Positions 1 through 6,800 are shown, counted from the first letter of the stretch. The stretch: DNA of 18,007 bases from Porticoccus sp963974675 (GCA_963974675.1 CAXBDQ010000038.1:1-18007), one strand, 5' to 3'. The notes: generated by a model from the letters alone, not told the origin. A program made the numbers and translations.

Positions 1-70
1 TGGTAGATACCGCAGATGCGACCACCCCAACACCTATAGCTTTTGCTAATGCTTTTACTTTGATTTTCAT
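1..70 (-). CDS. N-terminus of an exported protein (partial)
   Basis: Only the first 23 codons are in the window; the gene runs off the left edge. The peptide starts MKIKVKALAKAIGVGVVASA, which has the basic start and small-residue hydrophobic stretch of a Sec signal peptide, so the product is probably periplasmic or outer-membrane. A good ribosome binding site (GGGGAG) sits 6 bases before the ATG. It begins 25 bases after the stop of the HMA-like gene, so the two are probably cotranscribed at the end of the copper cluster. Function cannot be assigned from this fragment. Confidence 0.6.
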   Translation of the reverse strand, partial: MKIKVKALAKAIGVGVVASAVST

Positions 71-95
71 GTTTTCTCTCCCCTACAAAGAATTG

Positions 96-455
96 TTACC
101 GACCAGACGGGTGTTCATGGCAACTCACTGGCTTATGGCTGACATTGTCCTTCACATTCTGGTCAGTGAATCGATACCAATCTTCTTTAAAGTGTGTCCA
201 CCAGTCATGGGCAATGTCGCATTGGTACTTCCTGACAATCTCTTCAATTTCGTCCAACTGTCGTTTCGTTGCGTCATAGGCCACATTGAGCAAACTTTCT
301 GATGCGTTAATCGAGACAGCATCGACACCCAACAGCTGATCAATTTCTTGTACAATCAGTTGGTAGTTGTCATGTACCGGCCCTTCTAATCTCAAATGCC
401 GTATCATTAAAGAGTCTTTATTCACTCCGATTTTGTGTTGCTGCTTATCGCTCAT
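96..455 (-). CDS. HMA-fold-like protein lacking CxxC
   Basis: A 119-residue protein with no signal peptide. An upstream in-frame start would add 12 residues, but AAAGGAG lies 6 bases before the ATG at 455 and settles the start. Residues about 15-80 look like the beta-alpha-beta-beta-alpha-beta ferredoxin fold of heavy-metal-associated domains: IRHLRLEGPV strand, helix IVQEIDQLLG, VDAVSINA strand, then LLNVAYDA, helix and CDI strand. The CxxC metal-binding loop is absent. The C-terminal tail is rich in Trp, His and Asp and contains a Cys-His-Glu-His end. It could be a sensor or partner of a copper ATPase rather than a classic chaperone; this is inference from fold pattern and context. It follows the His-rich exported peptide gene and precedes another exported protein. 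Confidence 0.7.
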   Translation of the reverse strand: MSDKQQHKIGVNKDSLMIRHLRLEGPVHDNYQLIVQEIDQLLGVDAVSINASESLLNVAYDATKRQLDEIEEIVRKYQCDIAHDWWTHFKEDWYRFTDQNVKDNVSHKPVSCHEHPSGR

Positions 456-476
456 AAATGCTCCTTTACATTGTTT

Positions 477-541
477 TTCCTGCCTAGCCATTCAGATGGA
501 ACAGAGCACGGTTAGGCAGGAATCAAAATTGAACCTTCCTG
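477..541 (-). other. Two mutually exclusive intercistronic hairpins
   Basis: TTCCTGCCTA (477-486) and TAGGCAGGAA (513-522) are a perfect 10-base inverted repeat, extended by a G-U and two G-C pairs to about 13 pairs with a 20-base loop. The arm at 517-522 (CAGGAA) can instead pair with TTCCTG at 536-541. In minus-strand mRNA these lie between the stop of the His-rich peptide gene and the ribosome binding site of the HMA-like gene. No T-run follows either hairpin, so they are not simple terminators. Confidence 0.4.
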
Positions 542-560
542 ATAATTATCAAACAAACGA

Positions 561-815
561 CTATTTGTGCACCTCCTTGTGGTCATGCAATTTCTTCTTT
601 TCCTTTGTGTCAGAATTCTGCTCGTTATCTGCAGCGTTTGATTGCGTAGCAGATGGCAGTCCCTTGTTCTTGCGGTGATCATGCTTGAACTTATCCTGCT
701 GCTCAGACTGATTCACTTCATGCTCTTGGCCAGAAGGCTGGGGCTCCTGCGCCAACGCTATAGTAGGCAGACTGATCAGGATGGATACGGCCATCGGTAG
801 TAATAAAGTTTTCAT
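561..815 (-). CDS. Small exported His/Lys-rich peptide
   Basis: An 84-residue product. Residues 1-22 form a typical Sec signal peptide ending in ALA before QEPQ. The mature part is very hydrophilic and low in complexity, with His in HEH, HDH and LHDHKEVHK patterns among Lys, Gln and Asp, and no Cys. Such a composition suggests a disordered periplasmic metal-binding or buffering peptide. GGAGAA is placed well before the ATG at 815. No family is recognised. It sits between the truncated MerR gene and the HMA-like gene, all on the minus strand. A weak TTGCCT/TAATTT promoter pair with 16-base spacing can be read about 70-85 bases upstream, but I am not sure of it. Confidence 0.65.
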   Translation of the reverse strand: MKTLLLPMAVSILISLPTIALAQEPQPSGQEHEVNQSEQQDKFKHDHRKNKGLPSATQSNAADNEQNSDTKEKKKLHDHKEVHK

Positions 816-967
816 GGATTTTCTCCGTTAATCATTTAATGTTTTTGTTCACACTCACTGGAAATTACGCTTTACTCTTACATAGGCAACTGTCCCCCCC
901 ATTCAATCGTTATTGCTCCACTGCCAAATTCCAAATAACCAAAACCCATAAACGGTATGATTCGCAC

Positions 968-1093
968 TCATGCATGACGTCGATAACCATTGACTGTATC
1001 CCTGCCAGGGGAAAGTAAACCCAGATTGGTGTAGTGTCGTATCGTGTCGGTGTTGACATTAAATCGTCGAGCTATTTCAGAGACTGTTTTCAT
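968..1093 (-). pseudogene. MerR-family regulator reduced to its HTH half
   Basis: This 41-residue frame is too short to be an ordinary gene. It is nonetheless an unmistakable MerR N-terminus: start MKTVSEIARRFNVNTDTIRH, then YTNLGLLSP and NGYRRH, the helix-turn-helix and first wing of the family. A TGA follows where RLxFI and the second wing should begin. None of the three frames downstream (820-967) restores MerR homology, so it looks truncated rather than frameshifted. The start at 1093 has a modest AAGGG site. It lacks the dimerisation helix and metal-binding loop, so it is unlikely to work as a normal MerR activator; a residual DNA-binding peptide is possible. It probably once controlled this metal cluster. 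Confidence 0.8.
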
Positions 1094-1494
1094 AACGCCC
1101 TTCATATTTGCGTTTGTGCTTATCGGGTATTTTGATCACACTTATAGTGTCAAGTACTGCTTATATGAAGTACAACTTAATAGAAGTACAACGGCAAAAA
1201 CTGAGCCATTTTTTAATATCTCACCAAAAATATAATATTTTTTATTAAAAACAATTAATTAACTAAAAATATCCTGACGCTATATTTATATTTTTAAGAG
1301 GCCATAAAGGGTTGCCTGCACCAACTTAATACTAAGCGTCTTTTTTTGGTCGCACCCTCTTGGTGCCCTGCTCTTAAATAGTGCTTCAAAATCTTTGGTT
1401 TTTAATAAAAATAATACTCAAAAAAACATAACTCCATGTATCAAATGTCTATGAAATCCGAAATAGTAGGTGCGGCAGCACCTCTTCAGAAGAA
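1094..1494. other. 401-base AT-rich intergenic region
   Basis: I see no gene on either strand. The part next to the MerR start contains GTAC-centred repeats (1151-1192). An AT-rich stretch lies at about 1195-1290. A GCACC/GGTGC hairpin at 1352-1366 has no T-run on the appropriate side. A 6-bp hairpin AGGTGC-GGCA-GCACCT at 1468-1483 lies 12 bases after the stop of the Cys-rich exported gene and may weakly end its transcript, though it is followed by only scattered T residues. Confidence 0.5.
1151..1192. promoter_or_regulatory. GTAC repeat cluster, possible MerR operator
   Basis: GAAGTACAAC occurs twice in direct orientation (1167-1176 and 1183-1192). AAGTACT lies at 1152-1158, so the first and second elements also form an inverted GTACT-N10-AGTAC dyad. 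On the minus strand this lies about 60-100 bases upstream of the MerR-fragment start, and TTGTAC and TTGACA hexamers fall within it. The placement fits an operator for a MerR-type protein, but no good -10 at 19-20 base spacing is visible, so the call is tentative. Confidence 0.35.
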
Positions 1495-1932
1495 TTAGGC
1501 GTGTTTGGGGGGATGAAAAATGCGAGAAGAAAGCCGGTAGATACAAGCTCCGTTAGTGGTCATTGCGAATGTACGGCCATTTAAACTGATATTTAACAAC
1601 AGATTATGAACTGCCGCTACACTGCTGCCAGCTACGCAGGAGGTAGCACAGGAGCCATTCGCACAGTTATTATCACAGTTATCACAATGCTTTGACGAAG
1701 GTTCATCAGCACTTTTTTCGTGACAGGAAGCTTTTGGTGAATCTCCCAGTGATTGAACGATGTCATCATGATGTTCGGCATGAATCGATGTATCTACGCC
1801 GGCAACCCTATCGGCAACCATGGATGAATGAGGAGTATTATCTGTCATCATTTTTGCCGGTATAACAGCAGCCATTAGCGGCTGAAAAATCAACCCCCAT
1901 ATGACTATTACTATACTGACAAAACGAATCAT
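1495..1932 (-). CDS. Small exported Cys/His-rich protein (CopL-like)
   Basis: A 145-residue product from the ATG at 1932. An open frame continues to 2013, but a sigma70-type promoter at 1955-1983 lies inside that extension, so the shorter start is preferred. Residues 1-22 are a signal peptide ending in MAA. The mature protein is rich in His and Asp, followed by a dense Cys block (KHCDNCDNNCANGSCATSC) near residues 80-100, and it ends FHPPKHA. This layout resembles small exported copper-handling proteins of the CopL/DUF2946 type: signal peptide, Cys/His block, C-terminal xxPP tail. Family membership is inference. A second protein with the same plan lies at the other end of the cluster (6801-7178). 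Confidence 0.7.
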   Translation of the reverse strand: MIRFVSIVIVIWGLIFQPLMAAVIPAKMMTDNTPHSSMVADRVAGVDTSIHAEHHDDIVQSLGDSPKASCHEKSADEPSSKHCDNCDNNCANGSCATSCVAGSSVAAVHNLLLNISLNGRTFAMTTNGACIYRLSSRIFHPPKHA

Positions 1933-1954
1933 AAACTTAGCTCTACACAAAACA

Positions 1955-1983
1955 ATTATAGTATAAAGCCATAAGATTTTCAA
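1955..1983 (-). promoter_or_regulatory. Sigma70-type promoter with FNR/ANR-like site
   Basis: TTGAAA (minus strand, 1983-1978) and TATAAT (1960-1955) are separated by exactly 17 bases, a near-consensus promoter reading toward the Cys-rich exported gene with a leader of about 16-20 bases. Just upstream, TTGATTTAGGTCAT (minus strand, 2000-1987) matches the FNR/ANR consensus TTGATnnnnRTCAA in 9 of 10 fixed bases, centred roughly 42-46 bases before the likely start of transcription, as in class II activation. The promoter is well supported; the FNR/ANR site is suggestive. Confidence 0.65.
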
Positions 1984-2093
1984 AGAATGACCTAAATCAA
2001 GTGAGGTTAACATAGGTTCTTTTCCTAAGTTTTACCTCTACCACTTTGAGACACAACCCCAATCTTTTACCACTATCATGACAATATATCAGG

Positions 2094-2444
2094 CTAATCT
2101 TCTATAGCTGCATCTAGTTGCTTAAGTAACTTCTGCATATCGTTCAGACTGTTTTTCATTATCACCAAATAGTCTAGGTCATACTTACTTATGTCAGCAC
2201 GCATTGAACTATTTTCTTTAACTAATGAATTCCTCAGCAACAGAATGGTGCTTTGTAGTGTCGAAACTTGCTTTTTAATATTACTTATTTTTTCCACTCT
2301 GTTGGACGCTGATTGGTACTCCTTTTGGTATTGAAGTACATAGGATCGTTTTTTTGCTATCTTCCTGGCCGGGTCTTCACCGTTATGCGCACTCACCGTC
2401 CCAGATAAAAACAATAGTGCTATTGAAAGGTAAATAGTTTTCAT
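2094..2444 (-). CDS. Small exported helical protein of unknown function
   Basis: A 116-residue product. The ATG at 2444 follows the cytochrome stop by 16 bases, so it is in the same operon; GAGAAAG precedes it. A signal peptide (MKTIYLSIALLFLSGTVSA) is followed by HNGEDPARK. The rest is predicted almost wholly helical, with heptad-like leucine and isoleucine spacing (KQVSTLQSTILLLRNSL, LDYLVIMKNSLNDMQKLLKQ), suggesting a coiled-coil or helical-hairpin periplasmic protein. There is no Cys and few Met or His residues, so unlike its neighbours it is not an obvious metal binder. No family is recognised. Confidence 0.65.
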   Translation of the reverse strand: MKTIYLSIALLFLSGTVSAHNGEDPARKIAKKRSYVLQYQKEYQSASNRVEKISNIKKQVSTLQSTILLLRNSLVKENSSMRADISKYDLDYLVIMKNSLNDMQKLLKQLDAAIED

Positions 2445-2460
2445 TGCTTTCTCGTTCTGA

Positions 2461-3030
2461 TTAATGATGAGACGAGACATTGGATTCGTCTCGTGCCGTA
2501 AGAATTTGATATTGTTCTGGAGTCAACTCAGGCAATTTCTGTAAAAAGGCCACCATGGCCCAGATACGTTGATCATCATGTGTTGGCCCCCAGGCAGGCA
2601 TACCCGATGCTTTAATACCGTGTTTGATAATCCAGAATTGACGCCTACTGCTCTGCTCCGGATCACTAAGACCATCGTCACTATGATCATGACCATGCTC
2701 GTCTTCTCGTTTACTTAAATTTGGTGGTGAAGGATACAAGCCAACACTCATATCACTTTGCATTTTTCCTGGTTTTAGATGACAAGCCACACACATATCA
2801 TTGTAGTCTGGGCCTCCCGCCAGCAATAGCTCTGGATCAGCTAAGGGAGGAACCTCAATATTCCTTGATGCCTTTCCTATCGATTGCTCGCGCACTGTTT
2901 CTAACAACCAATAGGCAAGTTTATTGTGAGGTACATCAGCCCCCATCGGATAAATGCCTGAATAGATAAAAACACCCGCCACCACGAAAGCAGTTATAGC
3001 GATAAGCATTAAATATTTCAAAGTCTTCAT
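2461..3030 (-). CDS. Membrane-anchored class I cytochrome c
   Basis: A 189-residue protein. AAAAGG lies 9 bases before the ATG at 3030; an ATG 21 bases further upstream has no site. Residues 5-24 are a hydrophobic signal or anchor segment with no clear cleavage site. The haem motif is C80-V-A-C83-H84, and GMPAWGP (Met144) supplies the likely sixth ligand before a terminal helix (RIWAMVAFLQKLP). Between haem and Met lies an insert rich in His, Asp and Glu (residues 107-130, with HGHDH), unusual for the family and probably metal-binding. In a cluster with the multicopper oxidase CopA it may take up electrons or sense periplasmic redox state; that role is inference. It ends with SSHH. Confidence 0.85.
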   Translation of the reverse strand: MKTLKYLMLIAITAFVVAGVFIYSGIYPMGADVPHNKLAYWLLETVREQSIGKASRNIEVPPLADPELLLAGGPDYNDMCVACHLKPGKMQSDMSVGLYPSPPNLSKREDEHGHDHSDDGLSDPEQSSRRQFWIIKHGIKASGMPAWGPTHDDQRIWAMVAFLQKLPELTPEQYQILTARDESNVSSHH

Positions 3031-3090
3031 AAGACATACCTTTTGCGACATGAATAATTGCGTTCAAAATAGCGGGAGTGGCAGTCACAG

Positions 3091-3393
3091 CTAATGGTTA
3101 TGACCGTTGTCGTGTTGATCCACTTGTTTCTTATCGCTGTCATCCGTAGGGCTTTTTATAGCATCCTCTGTATGGTGATTTTCAGTAGATCCTTCGCTCA
3201 TACACTTTTTCATCATCGCCATCATGACAGGGTCTTTCATATCCATTTTTGAATGATCCGTATTTTTCATCACCTCACATTTTGGTTTCTCCGTCTTCGT
3301 CATATGTTCAGATGGGTCGTGAGCTTGCGCAGATGACATTGCAAAAAAACTTGCTATCAACAGATAATAAGTAGTCATCAGTATTTTCTTCAT
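3091..3393 (-). CDS. Exported Met/His-rich copper-binding-type peptide
   Basis: A 100-residue product with GAGGA 8 bases before the ATG. The signal peptide ends near SSAQA, before HDPSEHM. The mature region contains alternating Met, His and Lys: KCEVMKNTDHSKMDMKD, VMMAMMKKCM, ENHHTED, and a C-terminal HDNGHNH. It has two Cys residues. Met-rich and His-rich motifs of this kind bind Cu(I) and Cu(II) in periplasmic copper proteins such as CopC/PcoE. The size and composition recall PcoE/SilE-like metal sponges, but I cannot claim homology. It lies between copB and the cytochrome gene in a minus-strand operon. Confidence 0.7.
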   Translation of the reverse strand: MKKILMTTYYLLIASFFAMSSAQAHDPSEHMTKTEKPKCEVMKNTDHSKMDMKDPVMMAMMKKCMSEGSTENHHTEDAIKSPTDDSDKKQVDQHDNGHNH

Positions 3394-3454
3394 TGGTAAA
3401 TCCTCATATTGATTTAGAGTTTATTTAATTAAAAAGGTCTTTGTTAAAGATCGG

Positions 3455-4198
3455 TCAAAACCATACACGCACACCAATTACCCATTGGAGATCATCGGTT
3501 TCTTCTCCTGCACTACGTGCGAAATCGGCGGTATCACCAAAGCTTTTATTCCAGTTAACGCCAATGTAGGGAGCAAACTCTCGACGAATTTCATAGCGAA
3601 GCCTAAGGCCAGCTTCAATATCAGATAACCCTGAACCGATACCAATATCGGCATCGTTTTGACCATAGATATTAACCTCAATCTCCGGTGTTAAAATGAG
3701 TCTCTGGGTAAACAACAGTTCATACTCGGCTTCTAGTCGTAACGCAGTGCGCCCACTCTCTCCGATAAATAATGCTGTATCAATTTCAAAAAAATAGGGA
3801 GCGAGACCCTGGAGGCCAATAACAGCCCAAGTTCGACTCGGGGTCGGTTGAAAATCCTGCCGCATTCCAACTTGAACATCCCAATACGGCGCAATCGCCT
3901 GACTGTAGAGCGCTTGCAACTCTGCCTCTTCGGTTTCACCATCAACTCGCTCCACATCGGTTTTAAACCATAATTTTTGTAGGTCTTTACCCAGCCAGCC
4001 TTGTGCCGCCAATACCACAGGGTTGTTTTCATCGGCATCACGCACCTCTAACTGATCAATCATAACCTTGCCCAACAAGGGATCATCCTCGACTCCAGCT
4101 AGCGCTAAGTTAACAGCACCGAGTAGCAACAAGGCAGACAAGAAAGTTCCACGTTTACTCGCGGGTAATTTTTTTCGTAGTTTTATAACTCGCTTCAT
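3455..4198 (-). CDS. copB: Copper resistance outer-membrane protein CopB
   Basis: A 247-residue protein of the CopB/PcoB family. The signal peptide is long and basic (residues 1-35, ending LALA). The mature N-terminus reads VEDDPLLGKVMIDQLEVRD, followed by alternating beta strands typical of the family (WDVQVGMRQDF, YFFEIDTALFIG, RLEAEYELLFTQRL, LEAGLRLRYEIRREFAPYIGVNW), and it ends with Phe as outer-membrane barrels do. AAGGAGAG is placed 8 bases before the ATG and overlaps the end of copA; the genes are 13 bases apart. Unlike Pseudomonas CopB it lacks the long Met/His-rich region between signal and barrel, so metal binding may have moved to the small peptides nearby. It probably binds or exports copper at the outer membrane together with CopA. 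Confidence 0.93.
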   Translation of the reverse strand: MKRVIKLRKKLPASKRGTFLSALLLLGAVNLALAGVEDDPLLGKVMIDQLEVRDADENNPVVLAAQGWLGKDLQKLWFKTDVERVDGETEEAELQALYSQAIAPYWDVQVGMRQDFQPTPSRTWAVIGLQGLAPYFFEIDTALFIGESGRTALRLEAEYELLFTQRLILTPEIEVNIYGQNDADIGIGSGLSDIEAGLRLRYEIRREFAPYIGVNWNKSFGDTADFARSAGEETDDLQWVIGVRVWF

Positions 4199-4211
4199 TC
4201 GTTAACTCTCC

Positions 4212-6113
4212 TTAGCTCACCCGCACTTCACGGAACATACCCGGCATGTGATAGATTAAATGACAGTGATAGGCCCAACGCCCAATAGCATCTGCAGTGA
4301 CCAGATAACTGATTTTTGATCCCGGTTGGACGATAACCGTATGCTTGCGCGGAATGTATTTTGGATCACCGGTTTCTAGTTCGCTCCACATGCCATGCAA
4401 GTGCATCGGGTGACTCATCATGGTGTCGTTGACCAATGTAATGCGGACACGCTCACCGTATTTCAGCTGTAACGGATCAGCGTCGGCAAATTTAATTCCG
4501 TTCATTGACCACATATAGCGGTTCATATTGCCCGTTAGGTGTAGCTCTATTTCTCTTTCAGGCTCACGTGAATCAGAGGTTGGATAAAGGTTTTTAATAT
4601 CGGCATAGGTGAGCACCTTTCGGCCGTAGTTCTGCATATGATCGCGTAAGCCAATACCTGGATCGCTCAAACCATTCTGAGGACTCTCGGCTCGCATATC
4701 CACATGAGGGCCCTTTTCACTGGCAACATGAGTTACGTCGCCGGTATTACTTGCTAGGGTGTTAGCAAAACCAGCTTTAGTCAGGGTTTCTCCCTGACCC
4801 GCATGACTTTTAGACTCCATGGTTTTCATACCACCCATCTGATGTTGGCTATGATCCATGCCTGACATATCCCTCATGTCGTGTTGGCTATGATCCATCG
4901 TCCCCATTGCAGTCATCCCTGCCATACCGTGTATGCTATGGTCCATGCCCATACCCATACCCATGCCCATCTCGCGGTGTCCCAATATCGGAGCTGGATC
5001 CATGTCGGGCACTGCCGCAGTCCAACTGGCGTCCGGCGTTAATGTACCTCGCGCATAACCCGTTCGATCAATGCTTTGGGCAAAAATGGTATAGGCACTG
5101 TCACCAGTCGGTTCGACAATGACATCATAGGTTTCCGCGACACCGATGCGGAACTCGTCGACGGTGACAGGCTCAATATTTTGACCGTCGGAGGCGACAA
5201 CGGTCATCTTCAAGCCGGGAATACGCACATCAAAAATGGTCATGGCTGCGCTGTTGATAAAGCGTAACCGGACTTTTTCACCACGCTTAAACAAAGCCAG
5301 CCAGCCGTCCTCAGGTGTGACGCCGTTAATCAAATAGGTATAGGTGTAACTGGTGACATCGGAAAGGTCTCGGTCACTCATTCTCATCTGATTCCACATA
5401 CTGCGCTCATTCCAGGTTTGCGCCACACCTTTTTCCTTGATATCCCGCCACAAATCCCCAGCTGTGCGCTCACGGAAGTTGTAGTAGTCGCCCATTTTTT
5501 TTAATTTGGCATAAATATCTTCTGGCGACTCGTCCGACCAATCCGATAGAACCACTACATAGTCGCGATCACAGCTCACCGGATCAGGTTCCTTCGGGTC
5601 TATAACAATCGCACCGTACATGCCGGTTTGTTCCTGAAACCCTGAATGGCTGTGATACCAAAATGTGCCGCTTTGATTGACATCGAACTGATATTCATAG
5701 GTTTCTCCCGGCTTGATACCGCCAAAACTAAGACCCGGAACGCCGTCCATATCCGTTGGCAAGATAATTCCGTGCCAATGAATAGAGCTATCCTCGGCAA
5801 GGTTGTTTTTCACTCTCAACGTAACTCGCTCGCCCTCGCGCCATCGTAATATCGGTGCGGGCACAGAACCGTTGACGGCAGTAGCCATTCGATTTTTACC
5901 CGTAAAGTTGACGGACTGGTAACCAATATTAAGGTCAAATTGCCTCCCTCGCAGAGTCGTTGGACCAATGCGACTTTGAGGCGAGGCAAACGACAAACCG
6001 GAACCAAGCCCCAGACCCAAAAAAACACTCCCCGCAGCCATGCCAGTCACAAATCGGCGGCGTGACATTGAGGGTAAATCCAACAATTCTGGCTCTGGTA
6101 AACTATTTTTCAT
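4212..6113 (-). CDS. copA: Copper resistance multicopper oxidase CopA
   Basis: A 633-residue periplasmic multicopper oxidase that oxidises Cu(I) to the less toxic Cu(II). A twin-arginine signal is visible (SRRRFVTG, residues 17-24, then a hydrophobic stretch), so it is exported folded. Cupredoxin domain 1 has HWHG (112-115) and HSH (154-156). The C-terminal domain has HPMHLHG (568-574) and HCHLIYHMPGM (616-626), giving the Cys, His and axial Met of the type 1 site and the bridging His of the trinuclear site. All four copper-binding motifs are intact. A Met/His-rich insert at about 383-430 has an (MG)n run and three MDHSxH copies, as in the plasmid-type CopA/PcoA group. The start has GAGAGG 7 bases upstream, in the last unit of a triplicated 14-base repeat. 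copB follows at once. Confidence 0.97.
   Translation of the reverse strand: MKNSLPEPELLDLPSMSRRRFVTGMAAGSVFLGLGLGSGLSFASPQSRIGPTTLRGRQFDLNIGYQSVNFTGKNRMATAVNGSVPAPILRWREGERVTLRVKNNLAEDSSIHWHGIILPTDMDGVPGLSFGGIKPGETYEYQFDVNQSGTFWYHSHSGFQEQTGMYGAIVIDPKEPDPVSCDRDYVVVLSDWSDESPEDIYAKLKKMGDYYNFRERTAGDLWRDIKEKGVAQTWNERSMWNQMRMSDRDLSDVTSYTYTYLINGVTPEDGWLALFKRGEKVRLRFINSAAMTIFDVRIPGLKMTVVASDGQNIEPVTVDEFRIGVAETYDVIVEPTGDSAYTIFAQSIDRTGYARGTLTPDASWTAAVPDMDPAPILGHREMGMGMGMGMDHSIHGMAGMTAMGTMDHSQHDMRDMSGMDHSQHQMGGMKTMESKSHAGQGETLTKAGFANTLASNTGDVTHVASEKGPHVDMRAESPQNGLSDPGIGLRDHMQNYGRKVLTYADIKNLYPTSDSREPEREIELHLTGNMNRYMWSMNGIKFADADPLQLKYGERVRITLVNDTMMSHPMHLHGMWSELETGDPKYIPRKHTVIVQPGSKISYLVTADAIGRWAYHCHLIYHMPGMFREVRVS
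4843..4971. repeat. Repeats coding the Met-rich insert of CopA
   Basis: TGTTGGCTATGATCCAT occurs at 4843-4859 and again at 4882-4898, a 39-base (13-codon) period coding MDHSQH copies. Close by, CCCATR hexamers repeat four times (about 4948-4970) and code the (MG)n run. Such in-frame repeats can change copy number by slippage and alter the number of copper-binding motifs. Confidence 0.75.
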
Positions 6114-6114
6114 T

Positions 6115-6156
6115 TCATACCTCTCAAATCATACTTTTCAAATCATACTTCTCAAA
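6115..6156 (-). repeat. Triplicated 14-base unit carrying SD-like sequence
   Basis: Three head-to-tail copies of 14 bases lie in the copA leader. On the minus strand they read TTTGAGAAGTATGA, TTTGAAAAGTATGA and TTTGAGAGGTATGA. Each carries a purine-rich GARARG block and an ATG that closes after one further codon (ATG-ATT-TGA or ATG-AAA-TGA). The last copy supplies the ribosome binding site of copA. The units differ from each other only at one or two of the same positions, so they arose by duplication. Confidence 0.8.
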
Positions 6157-6172
6157 ATAAGGCGGGGGCGCA

Positions 6173-6685
6173 TCAGTCACTCGCACCTATATGCTCATAG
6201 ACTACGTCATTGCCGTCTTTGTTGAGTAAAAAGATATCGTATTCATCGTGTCGATTACCCATCTCCATTCCAGGGCTGCCCACTGGCATGCCGGGAACGG
6301 CCAAACCAATAGCATTGGGGGGAGGATTAGTGAGAAACCGATGAATAATGTCAGCTGGAACATGGCCTTCAAATACATAGCCATCTTTCGATACTGCCGT
6401 ATGGCAGGACTGATAACGAGGAGAAATTCCCATATCAGACTTTAATTTATTTAAATTTTCGGGGTGATGTACATCCATTTCAAAGCCTGAAGCTTCAACA
6501 TGTGTTACCCATTTACTGCAACAACGACAGGTTCGGCTTTTGTAAACATCCAGCGTTACTTTCTCGATCGAAGAGTCTTTGGTTGTCGCTGTATTGGCTA
6601 AATCAGATTTGTCCGAGCAAGCGACAGCACTGACGAACAGAATGATGGCCACTAGCCATCGCATTTTTCTAACAACCGGTTCCAT
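6173..6685 (-). CDS. DUF411 metal-binding protein
   Basis: A 170-residue protein of the DUF411 family, commonly found beside copper resistance genes. GGGAG lies 5 bases before the ATG at 6685. The N-terminus is basic then hydrophobic and ends SAVACS, a loose lipobox, so it may be a lipoprotein anchored at Cys23; plain Sec export is the alternative. The family core is clear: VYKSRTCRCCSKW (Cys53, 55, 56), YQSCHTAV, YVFEGHVPADII and GLAVPGMPVGSPGME. The CxCC and SCHT cysteines are the likely metal ligands or redox pair in a thioredoxin-like fold. It is the gene immediately before copA (59 bases), so it is probably translated from the same message and may pass copper to CopA; that is inference. 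Confidence 0.92.
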   Translation of the reverse strand: MEPVVRKMRWLVAIILFVSAVACSDKSDLANTATTKDSSIEKVTLDVYKSRTCRCCSKWVTHVEASGFEMDVHHPENLNKLKSDMGISPRYQSCHTAVSKDGYVFEGHVPADIIHRFLTNPPPNAIGLAVPGMPVGSPGMEMGNRHDEYDIFLLNKDGNDVVYEHIGASD

Positions 6686-6800
6686 GATAACTCCCAAAAA
6701 ACTGAGGCCTCTTCAGGCTTTTCAATTGGGAGCTTTTGAGTCTCCCGCTAATTCAGCATATGAACAAGTAACACCAAAATTCAAGCGTACTTACCCCGTG

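Noticed and set aside
1352..1366. GCACC-CTCTT-GGTGC hairpin
   Set aside because: On the minus strand it is followed by A residues, so it does not form a terminator for the neighbouring genes.
1933..2013. 27-residue N-terminal extension of the Cys-rich exported protein
   Set aside because: A near-consensus promoter lies inside it, and the signal peptide starts at the internal ATG; an AGGA site near 2013 makes it possible but less likely.
6695..6718. GCCT-GAAG-AGGC hairpin followed by six T residues before the DUF411 gene
   Set aside because: The stem has only four pairs, and the T-run begins six bases after it, so an attenuator is not supported.
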